From Nitrospinota bacterium (lineage in GTDB: Bacteria > JADFOP01): 14,431 bases of DNA. Below are positions 1-6,625 of the stretch, one piece after another. The DNA lies in contig JADFOP010000049.1 of NCBI GenBank assembly GCA_022562795.1, positions 1-14,431 of the forward strand. Direction: 5' to 3'. Each line of letters begins with the position of its first letter. The stretch's first letter is position 1. Position numbers and translations under genes: made by a program. The notes under the pieces are model-generated. The model saw only the letters and a list, made by a program, of their open reading frames with translations. It was not told the origin of the DNA and did not search any database.

Positions 1-342
1 CAAATTATAGTGCGCCCCGACAAGGTCGGGCTTCAGAAGTATCGCCACCTTGAATGCCATCACCGCTTCTTCGTAGCGGCCAAGATTCCCGTAAGCCGAT
101 CCCAAGTTATAGTGGGCCTCGGCATCGGCAGGCTTAAGGCCTATCGCTTCCTTGTATGACGCTATCGCTTCCTCGTGTTGCCCAAGTCGTCCACAAGCCA
201 CCCCATAACCAAGGTGCGCCGCTACATCATCAGGCTTCAGACGTATCGCTTCCTTGTACGACGCTTTTGCATCCTCGTGATGCCCTGAACGAAGTCCCTT
301 AAGCCCCCGTTCTAACAGCGAAGAAAGATCTTGGTGGACCAT
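1..342 (-). CDS. TPR-repeat protein, C-terminus beyond window edge
   Basis: The reading frame is open for 114 codons from the ATG at 342 down to base 1, so this is the N-terminal part of a longer protein. It contains consecutive 34-residue tetratricopeptide repeats, with the motifs AxxxLGxxxxxLGxxEEAIxSYKEAIxLKP and AHYNLGSAYGNLGRYEEA. At DNA level the repeats recur with an exact 102-base period (CTTCAG or CTTAAG at 31, 133 and 235). TPRs form helical scaffolds that bind other proteins; no catalytic domain is visible in the part present. The start is supported by a GGAG seven bases upstream. The gene begins 38 bases after the TenA-like gene on the same strand, so co-transcription is likely. 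The partner or substrate cannot be inferred. Confidence 0.85.
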   Translation of the reverse strand, partial: MVHQDLSSLLERGLKGLRSGHHEDAKASYKEAIRLKPDDVAAHLGYGVACGRLGQHEEAIASYKEAIGLKPADAEAHYNLGSAYGNLGRYEEAVMAFKVAILLKPDLVGAHYNL

Positions 343-380
343 CGAAAGGCTCCAATAATTAGAAGATCACTTAACTCTGA

Positions 381-1043
381 TTAGATAGGTGTGGACATAG
401 CATCCCAGAACATCAACTCATATCCCTGAAGCAGTCTTGCCGCGCGTTTGATCAGTCGAGGTGAGAGTCCCCGAGCCAGGTCGCGGCCCACAATTTCGAC
501 GGCCCGATTTTCCAAGTCTGAGGGAGGGGTTGCAAACAGGTCAAAAAATCCCACGTCTTCTTCGGAAAAGCCGTACCGATCCTTCAAGCCGGCGCTCATC
601 CTAGCACAGTTGTCCCCCCAGGCAGAAAAGTTAAGTGCAAAGGCCGCAGCGACTTGCCCGGCCCAGCCATAGGCGGCCAGCCACGCCATATAGGCTGTGT
701 AAGCATGAGCGCGGGGGTCGGGCTCATGGGCCGACAGGGCCTCTAGGTCCATCCCAACGGCGGCCCCGAATCGTACGAGCCTCTCGAAAGCAGCCTTCTC
801 TCCCTGGAGGATTCCCCAAAAGAAGTCGTGGGCGGGGGAGGCAGAATGGCGGCTAAGGAGGTGGGCAACGCTTCTCAGGTCGCTCTCGATGATGTGGTAC
901 TGCTCCCCGGCAAGTAGACGAAACCGCTCTCGTGGAACGGAGCCGGATTCCACCGCCGAGAGGAACGGATGGCTCCGGATGCGATCCTCCAGAGGCAACA
1001 TTTCGACCTTCATTTCATCGAATAGGCGCTGTGCATCGGACAT
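381..1043 (-). CDS. TenA/PqqC-like (haem-oxygenase-fold) protein
   Basis: This 220-residue protein looks like a member of the TenA/PqqC/haem-oxygenase-like all-helical family, of usual length 210-250 residues. Recognisable parts are the N-terminal HPFLSAVESGSVPRERF block, the EQYHIIESDLRSV helix and a C-terminal YELMFWDAM helix, which resembles the end of TenA with its conserved Glu and FW pair. The only cysteine is in WGDNCARM and does not clearly sit where the thiaminase-II catalytic Cys does. Thiamine salvage is therefore not assured; PQQ-like or other small-molecule chemistry is possible. A GTG at 1058 would add five residues. I prefer the ATG at 1043 because GGAGAG lies just upstream of it. 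No TPP riboswitch-like element is visible upstream. Confidence 0.75.
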   Translation of the reverse strand: MSDAQRLFDEMKVEMLPLEDRIRSHPFLSAVESGSVPRERFRLLAGEQYHIIESDLRSVAHLLSRHSASPAHDFFWGILQGEKAAFERLVRFGAAVGMDLEALSAHEPDPRAHAYTAYMAWLAAYGWAGQVAAAFALNFSAWGDNCARMSAGLKDRYGFSEEDVGFFDLFATPPSDLENRAVEIVGRDLARGLSPRLIKRAARLLQGYELMFWDAMSTPI

Positions 1044-1092
1044 CGTCGTGCTCTCCACTCGGGTGGCCCTAAGGCGTCTTGGGCAAGCATTA

Positions 1093-1113
1093 GAGAGCGA
1101 AATCCACGCTCTC
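1093..1113. repeat. Perfect 7-bp inverted repeat between the GYD and TenA-like genes
   Basis: GAGAGCG is followed by a seven-base spacer and CGCTCTC. It could form a stem-loop in the RNA between the two minus-strand genes, or be a protein-binding site. There is no T-run on either side, so it does not look like an intrinsic terminator. Confidence 0.45.
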
Positions 1114-1171
1114 GATGACCAATGACCCTCGAGGAACCTTTGTCGTAGTAGATCTTAATGGCCTCCTCGTC

Positions 1172-1462
1172 TTACCCTTCCTTGACCATATCGCTGAATT
1201 CAGAGATGGGTATCGCCGACAGGGTCTTAGCGCGAAAATTCCCTTTGGCGGCGATGAGAGCGCTTACATGGGCCGCGGTCTGTACATCCGGAGCATCGAT
1301 AATCGCTATGACATCATAGTCGCCAAGCGTTACCCATCCATGAAGCAAGCTTACCCCGTGGTTCTCCATGATTTCCCTCGCCTCACCAATCATCTGGGGA
1401 AAATTCTTTATGTTTTTGACTCCCTGTTCGGTGAGGGATGCGAGGCGGATAAAAGTGGCCAT
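1172..1462 (-). CDS. GYD-domain protein
   Basis: This 96-residue protein matches the small GYD-domain family (single-domain, about 90-105 residues, ferredoxin-like alpha/beta fold). The signature is seen in GWVTLGDYDVIAIIDAPD, preceded by a typical N-terminal strand MATFIRLASLTEQGVKNI. The biochemical function of the family is not established. The ATG at 1462 is preceded by AAGGAGG at good spacing. A promoter can be drawn about 75 bases upstream. The TenA-like gene follows 128 bases downstream on the same strand, with an inverted repeat between them, so the two may or may not share a transcript. Confidence 0.85.
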   Translation of the reverse strand: MATFIRLASLTEQGVKNIKNFPQMIGEAREIMENHGVSLLHGWVTLGDYDVIAIIDAPDVQTAAHVSALIAAKGNFRAKTLSAIPISEFSDMVKEG

Positions 1463-1765
1463 AGTCTTTCCTCCTTGTCCTAAGTTTGTTCAAGGATAAG
1501 AGCAGGCGAAAGAATTCTTATTGCCCCCCTTTTAATCATAAGCAATCTGCATAAGCCAGACAAATATTGGCAACGGGGCCACTTATCTGGCAGGCAAGAC
1601 CCGTAACAATCTAGGGTTCCTATTTCAGGAACGGATGGGTCGGCAGTTACAATAGTCCCAGGGAAATCGTTACTAGCCAGGATTACAGAGAGGGACAGAT
1701 TGCGGGGTTATTTACCCCTTGGAGGCAGGAGAGCATCATGGCCGAGCTGAAATCATCCAGGCGGC
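1463..1765. other. Intergenic region between GYD gene and yggX-like gene
   Basis: About 300 bases without a convincing gene. It holds the GYD promoter (1535-1563) and a small hairpin, GGGGT-TATTT-ACCCC, at 1704-1718 with no T-run. A short plus-strand ORF from an ATG at 1738 runs antisense into the end of the yggX-like gene and is not supported. No terminator for the yggX-like gene was found. Confidence 0.5.
1535..1563 (-). promoter_or_regulatory. Predicted sigma-70 promoter of the GYD gene
   Basis: Read on the minus strand, TTGTCT (1563-1558) and TATGAT (1540-1535) are separated by 17 bases. The predicted start, near 1528, leaves a leader of about 65 bases ending in the strong AAGGAGG ribosome site. 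Confidence 0.55.
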
Positions 1766-2047
1766 TCAGCCTTTCGTCTGGGGCGGAACGTAGCCCTCCG
1801 GCATCTTGCCCCCTTCCCCGAAAAAGAAATCTTCAACGCAATTGTTGAAAATTTCGTCCGTCGCATCATCCGTTAAATCGAGCTGATTTTCGTTGAGAAC
1901 CATCGTGAAATACTCGCGGAACATGTCCCAGCCTTCCTGAGATACATTCTCGTACACCTTCTGGCCGAGGTCTCCGAGAAGGGGGGCCCTTGGGAGGCCT
2001 GGAGCCTCTCGGTCCAGCTTTACACAATGGACCGTTCTTTCTGTCAT
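1766..2047 (-). CDS. yggX: YggX-family Fe(II)-trafficking / oxidative damage protection protein
   Basis: The 93-residue product has the length and layout of YggX (about 90 residues). It begins with a TVHCVKLDREAPGL block that matches the family N-terminus, including the conserved early cysteine (C8 here). Then follow GDLGQKVYENVSQEGW, a MVLNEN segment and a C-terminal EGYVPP. In enterobacteria YggX is a soluble protein that protects iron-sulfur enzymes and limits damage from labile Fe(II). The ATG at 2047 has GGAGGAG eight bases upstream. Genes on either side give no obvious iron or DNA-repair context (in many proteobacteria the gene sits next to mutY). A possible promoter with an eight-base homopolymer in its spacer lies at 2070-2099. 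Confidence 0.85.
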   Translation of the reverse strand: MTERTVHCVKLDREAPGLPRAPLLGDLGQKVYENVSQEGWDMFREYFTMVLNENQLDLTDDATDEIFNNCVEDFFFGEGGKMPEGYVPPQTKG

Positions 2048-2069
2048 GTCGTCTCCTCCGCAGACTCGT

Positions 2070-2099
2070 ACTCTAGCATGAGCACGGGGGGGGATACAA
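2070..2099 (-). promoter_or_regulatory. Possible promoter of the yggX-like gene with a C8 tract in the spacer
   Basis: On the minus strand TTGTAT (2099-2094) and TAGAGT (2075-2070) are 18 bases apart. The -10 box is preceded by TGC, an extended -10 feature. Eight of the spacer bases are an uninterrupted C run (G run on plus, 2086-2093). The match to consensus is moderate. Confidence 0.4.
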
Positions 2100-2153
2100 T
2101 GCGGCGGGAGTGCGTATGAAGGGCAGGTCGTTGCCCTAGAGGCCGGACACCCA

Positions 2154-2275
2154 TCCGCCTTAGGCGGACCTTAGGCGGACTACACAGGATTAGGCCAATG
2201 CAGCCTCCGTTCTCTTGTTATGTAGGTACAGGGCTTGCCCCTGTCCGCATCTTGGGTAGTTCCGCCTCAGGCGGA
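2154..2275. repeat. Cluster of small palindromic repeats in an intergenic region
   Basis: A perfect 7+1+7 palindrome, TCCGCCTTAGGCGGA (2154-2168), is followed at once by a second half copy, TTAGGCGGA (2171-2179). A variant, TCCGCCTCAGGCGGA, appears at 2261-2275. Between them lies the hairpin ACAGGG-CTTGC-CCCTGT (2228-2244). This is the look of dispersed intergenic palindromic elements (REP-like) in high-G+C bacterial genomes. They lie between the 5' side of the yggX-like gene and the 3' end of the exported-protein gene. No gene was found in the 2048-2298 gap. Confidence 0.6.
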
Positions 2276-2298
2276 GACCCCGACACCCTTCCACCTTC

Positions 2299-2709
2299 CT
2301 ACTTCCCCCCCGGCTTCCTTGCCCAGGCGGCCCATTTGGCCACAGCCCGGCTGCGCTTTAGCCGGGAGGCGGAGTCGGCGTAGCCGAAATCCTGGCCCGT
2401 CCGGCGGCGAAGCTCCGCCGCGATGGGGTCTTTGACTATAAGATACTGGTCCTGGAGGCTTCGTACAAGCTCGGCGGCGGTGTCGGCATCCTTCCGCTTC
2501 AAGAGGGCGGCGCCCACCCTGGGGGTGTCGATCAGGTAAGCGGCGGGGAAATCCCAGACGGCAGTCCGGGCCGCGTAGAGGCTGAAGGAGGCCGGCCAGA
2601 GCCACCCGGCCGGCTCGCCGTCAGGCGCGAAAGGGGCCTCCCCGGCGAGCGCCGCCGGCCCGATAAGGATAACCGACAGGATGAGGAGGGTGCCACAGAG
2701 CCGACGCAT
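2299..2709 (-). CDS. Small exported protein of unknown function
   Basis: The predicted 136-residue protein starts MRRLCGTLLILSVILIGPA. This is a classic Sec signal peptide with a basic n-region, a hydrophobic core and an ALA-GE signal-peptidase-I site near residue 22. The mature part of about 114 residues has aromatic segments (WLWPASFSLYAARTAVWDFPAAYL) and a basic C-terminus (RLKRSRAVAKWAAWARK). I do not recognise a family. An upstream in-frame ATG at 2733 would add eight residues. I prefer 2709 because AGGGAGAG lies just ahead of it and the signal peptide then begins properly. The gene is divergent from folE, and no clear promoter was seen. Confidence 0.6.
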   Translation of the reverse strand: MRRLCGTLLILSVILIGPAALAGEAPFAPDGEPAGWLWPASFSLYAARTAVWDFPAAYLIDTPRVGAALLKRKDADTAAELVRSLQDQYLIVKDPIAAELRRRTGQDFGYADSASRLKRSRAVAKWAAWARKPGGK

Positions 2710-2766
2710 GGAAAAGCTCTCCCTGGCTGGCACGGGCGTTCGTCAATACCCGTCCCTGAAGGTTTC

Positions 2767-2795
2767 TTGCCCGCATACTTCCGTAGTGCTATATT
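2767..2795 (+). promoter_or_regulatory. Predicted sigma-70 promoter of folE
   Basis: TTGCCC (2767-2772) and TATATT (2790-2795) are separated by 17 bases. Transcription would start around 2802. That would make the upstream GTG at 2803 nearly leaderless and favours the ATG at 2869 as the folE start. Confidence 0.6.
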
Positions 2796-2868
2796 CTAGC
2801 AAGTGGTGGGATTCGGTCAATACCACTCGGTAAACCATCCACCGGCCGCTATCGGCGAGGAAGACCAA

Positions 2869-3432
2869 ATGATGGAAGAGCACATCCGAGAGGTTCTAGC
2901 CAAGCTGGGCGAGGACCCCGACCGGGAGGGCCTCCGCGACACTCCCGCACGGGTGGCCGAGGCCTTCCGCTCCCTGACGGCAGGCTACTTCATGGACGTG
3001 GACCAAGTCGTAAACGGCGCCATCTTCGAGGAGGAGTACGACGAGATGGTCATCTGCAAGGGCATCGAGGTCTACTCGCTATGCGAGCACCACATGCTCC
3101 CCTTCTACGGCCAGGCCCACATAGCCTACGTGCCCGACGGGCGAATCCTGGGCCTAAGCAAGATGGCCCGGGTCATGGACGTCTTCGCCCGCCGTCTCCA
3201 GCTGCAGGAGCGCCTGACCCACCAGGTGGCCGAGGCCTTGAACGACATCCTTTCGCCGAAGGGTGTGGCGGTCGTCATCGAGGCCAAGCACCTCTGCATG
3301 CTCATGCGGGGGGTCGAGAAGCAAAACTCCATCGCCACCACTAGCTGCATGCTCGGGGTCTTCAAGAGCCGGCACGAGACCCGGATGGAGTTTTTGAACC
3401 TCATCGGGGGGCGGTCGGAGGGATCGGGCTAA
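2869..3432 (+). CDS. folE: GTP cyclohydrolase I
   Basis: GTP cyclohydrolase I converts GTP to 7,8-dihydroneopterin triphosphate, the first step of tetrahydrofolate synthesis and, in some bacteria, of queuosine. From the ATG at 2869 the protein is 187 residues, close to the minimal core of the family. Diagnostic features are LREDTPARV-like [11 protein letters not shown], the zinc and active-site motif [10 protein letters not shown] (C72, H75), [22 protein letters not shown] and HLCMLMRG (zinc ligand C143). The frame stays open up to a GTG at 2803. However, the predicted transcription start is there, while GAGGAAG precedes 2869. An ATG at 2872 is also possible. The gene is monocistronic: a strong terminator follows within 25 bases and the neighbours on both sides are on the other strand. 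Confidence 0.95.
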   Translation: MMEEHIREVLAKLGEDPDREGLRDTPARVAEAFRSLTAGYFMDVDQVVNGAIFEEEYDEMVICKGIEVYSLCEHHMLPFYGQAHIAYVPDGRILGLSKMARVMDVFARRLQLQERLTHQVAEALNDILSPKGVAVVIEAKHLCMLMRGVEKQNSIATTSCMLGVFKSRHETRMEFLNLIGGRSEGSG

Positions 3433-3452
3433 ACTCCACGCACGGACCACGT

Positions 3453-3489
3453 AAACCGGTGGCCTGACTGCCTACGGCCGCCGGTTTTT
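3453..3489 (+). terminator. Intrinsic terminator after folE
   Basis: AAACCGGTGGCC (3453-3464) pairs with GGCCGCCGGTTT (3476-3487), a 12-bp stem with one G-U pair and an 11-base loop, followed by more T. On the minus strand the same stem has a C-A mismatch and a shorter T-run, so it serves folE better than the convergent mreB. Confidence 0.85.
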
Positions 3490-3549
3490 ATTGTGCCTGG
3501 ATTGAGATAAACGGAATTTAGAGGAAAGGGCCACCCTGAAAAGGCTCGG

Positions 3550-4575
3550 TCAGTTAAGGCAGACCCTCTTGAATTCCTGAAAGTTTTCCATGACCATGCC
3601 CGTCCCCCTGACGACCGCCCTAAGAGGCTCGCGGGCCCGGTAGATGTGGATATTCGTCTCCCGGTGGAGGCGGCTCCCGATGCCCCTTAGCAGCGCGCCC
3701 CCGCCGGCCAGCACAATGCCCCTCTCCATAATCTCCATGGTTACCTCCGTAGAGATGTTGTCGAAGGCCTTCGTGATGGCGCCGATGATGGCCTTGATCG
3801 GCTCGTCCAAAGCCTCTCGCAAGACCTCGTCGTTCAGGGTCAGCTTCTTGGGTATTCCACGTATGATGTCGCGGCCGCGGGCTTCGACCTGGAGACGTTT
3901 TTTAAGGGGGCTCGCGCTTCCGGCGGCGATTTTGATCCGCTCGGCCTCGAATATGCCCACCTCCATCTTATAGCGGTTACGGAGGTAGCGGACGATGGCC
4001 TCGTCCATCTCGTCGCCGGCGACCCGGATTGATTCGTTGTAGGAGATGGCCGACCGGCTTATGATGGCCACCTCGGTCGTTCCCCCCCCTATGTCGACGA
4101 CCATGCTCCCCAGCGTGTTGTCGATGTCGACCTTGGCCCCGATGGCGGCGGCCATGGGCTCTTCGATGAGGTTTATCTGGCGGACGCCGGCCTCATAAGA
4201 CGCCTCGATGACGGCCCGCTTCTCGACGGGGGTGATGCCGCTGGGGACGGCCACAAGCACCCTTGGCCGGGCGGACTTTCGCCTATGGACCTGCCGGATG
4301 AAGTACTGGATCATCTTCTGGGTGACGTCGAAATCGGCTATTACCCCGTCCTTCATGGGACGGACGACTTTGATGGAGTCGGGCGTCTTGCCGTAGAGAA
4401 TCTTGGCATTAGTTCCGATGGCGACGATGTCGCCATTCGGTCCGGAAAGGGCCACCATGGATGGTTCGTCGACGACAATCCCCTCCCCACGGACGTGGAT
4501 TAGGGTGTTGGCAGTTCCCAGGTCGATCGCCATGTCCTTGGAAAACCATCCGAAGAGCCTGCTAAATAGACCCAT
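3550..4575 (-). CDS. mreB: Rod shape-determining protein MreB
   Basis: MreB is the bacterial actin homologue. It forms membrane-bound filaments that direct lateral cell-wall synthesis, so the cell is probably a rod. The 341-residue length is standard. The start MGLFSRLFGWFSKD carries the amphipathic membrane-binding helix. Nucleotide-binding motifs are present: DLGTANTLI (phosphate 1), VVDIGGGTTEVAII (phosphate 2) and AGGGALLRG (adenosine motif). The ATG at 4575 is preceded by GAGGAGG; an in-frame start at 4590 is less likely. The gene start overlaps the end of the GAF/GGDEF-like gene by 14 bases, pointing to translational coupling. mreC and mreD, usually downstream, are absent; folE converges instead. 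No strong minus-strand terminator was found. Confidence 0.95.
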   Translation of the reverse strand: MGLFSRLFGWFSKDMAIDLGTANTLIHVRGEGIVVDEPSMVALSGPNGDIVAIGTNAKILYGKTPDSIKVVRPMKDGVIADFDVTQKMIQYFIRQVHRRKSARPRVLVAVPSGITPVEKRAVIEASYEAGVRQINLIEEPMAAAIGAKVDIDNTLGSMVVDIGGGTTEVAIISRSAISYNESIRVAGDEMDEAIVRYLRNRYKMEVGIFEAERIKIAAGSASPLKKRLQVEARGRDIIRGIPKKLTLNDEVLREALDEPIKAIIGAITKAFDNISTEVTMEIMERGIVLAGGGALLRGIGSRLHRETNIHIYRAREPLRAVVRGTGMVMENFQEFKRVCLN

Positions 4576-6078
4576 GGCGTCCCTCCTCAACGGCTACGAG
4601 CCGCCGCTCGCCACGCCGGCCCCCCCGCGCGGCCACCGCGCCCTGGGCTGCCTTGGCCAGGAGCTTATCAAGGTTTGTCGTATCATCGGGGAAGACGGCC
4701 AGCCCCGCTGTCGCATGAAGGTTGAACGGCCCGTTGGGGCCGGTGAAGGCGATCCGGCCCAGCCCGGCAATGAGCCGGTCTGCCAGGGCCCGTCCGTTGG
4801 CGGCGTTGAGCCGGTAACATAGGATCACAAAACGGCCTTCATCGTCGCGCCCCAGGAGGTCCTTATCCCCGATGTGCCCCGGCAGTGATCAGCCACCCCC
4901 CTGAGGGCCTCGTCCACAGCGGAGCGGCCGGCCGACAGCCTAAGCGCGTCAAGCTCTTGGAGGGCCAAGGTGAGACAGGCGACCCGATGGCCCTCGGCTG
5001 TCGCCCGATCGAGGAGCGCCCCCCCCAGCTCACTGAGGCGCCGGAAGTTGGATATGCCCGTAGTCGGCTCCAGGTGGGTGAGCAGTCGCTCCCGCCGCTT
5101 CGAGGCGGACGCGCTCAATGCGGCGGCCACCTGAGCGGCCAAGAGGCGCGCCGTCGAGACCTCGGCCTCCTTGAAAGCCCCTCGCCGCCGTGCGAGAAAA
5201 ACAAGCACCCCGAGAAGCTCGGCCCCGGCTACCAGGGGGACGCCCAGAAAAGCCTTCACCCCGAAGAAGGGCTCTTCGGGAGAGAAGACGAAGGTCTTAG
5301 AGTGATATTCCCGGCACTCGGTCAAGGCCAGGGCCTTGGAGTTTCGAATCACCCACCCGGCAAGGCTTTGTTCGAGGCTGACCTCCAGCTCCCGGCAGTT
5401 GGGCATCCCCTCCCCGGCAGAGCTGACGACCCGGCAGGCGCCGTCCTCCTCACCCACGAGGGCCACCGCGACCGCGTCCGCCCCTACCAGGTCCGGCGGA
5501 CAGGCCACCGCCGCCTCGACCACCGACGCCGGGTTTATGGCCTGGCCCAAAGAATCGCATACGGCCAGAAGGTTATCTATGGCTGACGTGTTCTGGACCA
5601 TGAGGGCCTGGACGGTGCTGTTATGAAACCACCGACCCACGTGGTCGGCGAAGAGGGTCATCAGTTTTTGCATCCTTGGCGGGAAGACGTAGGAGCGCTT
5701 GCTGTCGATGGCCAGCACGCCCCTTCTCTCGCCTACCGGGATGGGAACGGCCAGGAAGCTCTTGATCTCCTCGTCGGCCCGATAGAAGCCGAGGGTGGTG
5801 GTTTCAGGCTTGAAATCGCTTACAACGATGGGCTCCCCGTTGGCGGCTACCCAACCGACGAGGCCGCTTCCTACCTCGATTATGCACTCAGGAATAATGT
5901 GGGGGCTCAAGGAGTGGCATGCAGCGAGGGTTAAGGTGTCGCCATTATCGGAAGGGAGAAAGATCGCAGCGGTAAAGGCCTCGGCGACCGATGCGATTAG
6001 CTTGATGAGATGGTCGATATCGCGGTCAAAGCCCATGATGCCTAAGAAACGTCTCCAAGCATCCAATCGGGAAGGCAC
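4562..6078 (-). pseudogene. GAF-GAF-degenerate GGDEF protein, split by a frameshift
   Basis: The first frame (6078-4825) encodes a GAF domain at about residues 20-150, a second GAF at about 165-320, and the start of a GGDEF-like domain (LEPTTGISNFRRLSEL...). It ends early. The rest of that domain continues in another frame to 4562, including RFVILCYRLNAANGRALADRL and HATAGLAVFPDD. Restoring one base near the CCCC run at 4877-4880 joins the frames as ADHCRG-HIGDKDLLGRDDEGRFVIL. At the GGDEF position the sequence reads DEGRF, so diguanylate cyclase activity is unlikely even if the gene is intact. GAF domains usually sense small ligands, so a signalling or scaffold role is inferred. The start is uncertain: GTG 6078 has no clear ribosome site, and ATG 6036 is an alternative. 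The gene end overlaps mreB. Either a real mutation or a sequence error could explain the shift. Confidence 0.75.
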
Positions 6079-6086
6079 GCATCGTT

Positions 6087-6116
6087 AACATAACACAAAA
6101 AGGCCCAAGCCTTCAA
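6087..6116 (-). promoter_or_regulatory. Weak candidate promoter upstream of the GAF/GGDEF-like gene
   Basis: On the minus strand TTGAAG (6116-6111) and TATGTT (6092-6087) are 18 bases apart. It overlaps the terminator-like hairpin that follows the phosphatase gene. If used, the start point lies almost on the GTG at 6078, which would favour a later start codon. Confidence 0.3.
6097..6113 (-). terminator. Terminator-like hairpin after the phosphatase gene
   Basis: Read on the minus strand, AAGGC-TTGG-GCCTT is followed by a short T-run (TTTGTG). The stem is only five base pairs, so termination may be partial. It lies about 40 bases after the phosphatase stop codon. Confidence 0.4.
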
Positions 6117-6154
6117 GCGGATTTTCTTGTCTTTCGTTCCGGGAGCAGTAAAGG

Positions 6155-6625
6155 TCAGCCGCCTAGGGCAAGACCATCCGAGGCCAGGAACCCATTGAGG
6201 GCCTCCTGGAGCTCCACGGCGCAGGCGCGGTAATGGAAGGCGCTACCGCCGTAAGGGTCGGGAATCCCACGGTCCGGATCATCCCCAGGCCCGTAGGCGC
6301 CGAGCAGCCAGACCCTCTCAATTGCCTCGGGCGCCATAGAGCTTACGAAATCCCGGTGCTCATGCGTCATTACCAGTATGCAATCGGCCCACTGGATAAG
6401 CTCCTCGGATATCATCTGACCCCTGTGTTCGCTCACGTCAGCTCCAAAGGGCTTCAGGGCCTCGTGGACCAGAGGCTCCGCGGGCCAGTCAACCAAAGCG
6501 GCTATTCCGGTGCTCTGCACCTCGACGCCGTCCACGCCTTTGTCGGCCAGAGTCTTTTGCAATAGCCCAACCGCCATGGGGCTGCGGCAGATGTTGCCGG
6601 TGCAGACGATTAGAACTCGTTTCAT
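6155..6625 (-). CDS. Low-molecular-weight protein-tyrosine phosphatase
   Basis: The 156-residue cytoplasmic protein has the full LMW-PTP architecture. The P-loop CTGNICRS at the N-terminus gives nucleophile C8 and R14 (C-x5-R). The general-acid loop DPYGGS (D123) lies near the C-terminus, and the length is typical. In the related arginine phosphatase YwlE a Thr occupies the P-loop position that is Ile here (I12), so a phosphotyrosine-type specificity is more likely than phosphoarginine. The ATG at 6625 overlaps the stop of the nuclease-like gene in ATGA, a sign of translational coupling. LMW-PTPs often accompany exopolysaccharide tyrosine kinases, but none is seen here. The partner appears to be the upstream nuclease-like protein. 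Confidence 0.9.
   Translation of the reverse strand: MKRVLIVCTGNICRSPMAVGLLQKTLADKGVDGVEVQSTGIAALVDWPAEPLVHEALKPFGADVSEHRGQMISEELIQWADCILVMTHEHRDFVSSMAPEAIERVWLLGAYGPGDDPDRGIPDPYGGSAFHYRACAVELQEALNGFLASDGLALGG

Noticed and set aside
1-342. 102-base direct repeats as a CRISPR or satellite array
   Set aside because: The repeats are coding and in frame, with a 34-residue TPR period. There are no unique spacers.
1044-1171. TPP riboswitch ahead of the TenA-like gene
   Set aside because: The conserved TPP-binding elements are not seen. Only a simple 7-bp inverted repeat is present.
1115-1483. 122-codon plus-strand ORF across the GYD gene
   Set aside because: It is the antisense of the GYD gene, which has clear family motifs and a strong ribosome site.
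2803-2868. N-terminal extension of FolE from a GTG at 2803
   Set aside because: The predicted transcript begins at about this base. The extension has no FolE-like sequence and a good ribosome site precedes 2869. It is not fully excluded because the frame is open.
4885-5586. 233-codon plus-strand ORF opposite the GAF gene
   Set aside because: It is a G+C-rich shadow frame with no recognisable domain, lying antisense to two well-formed GAF domains.
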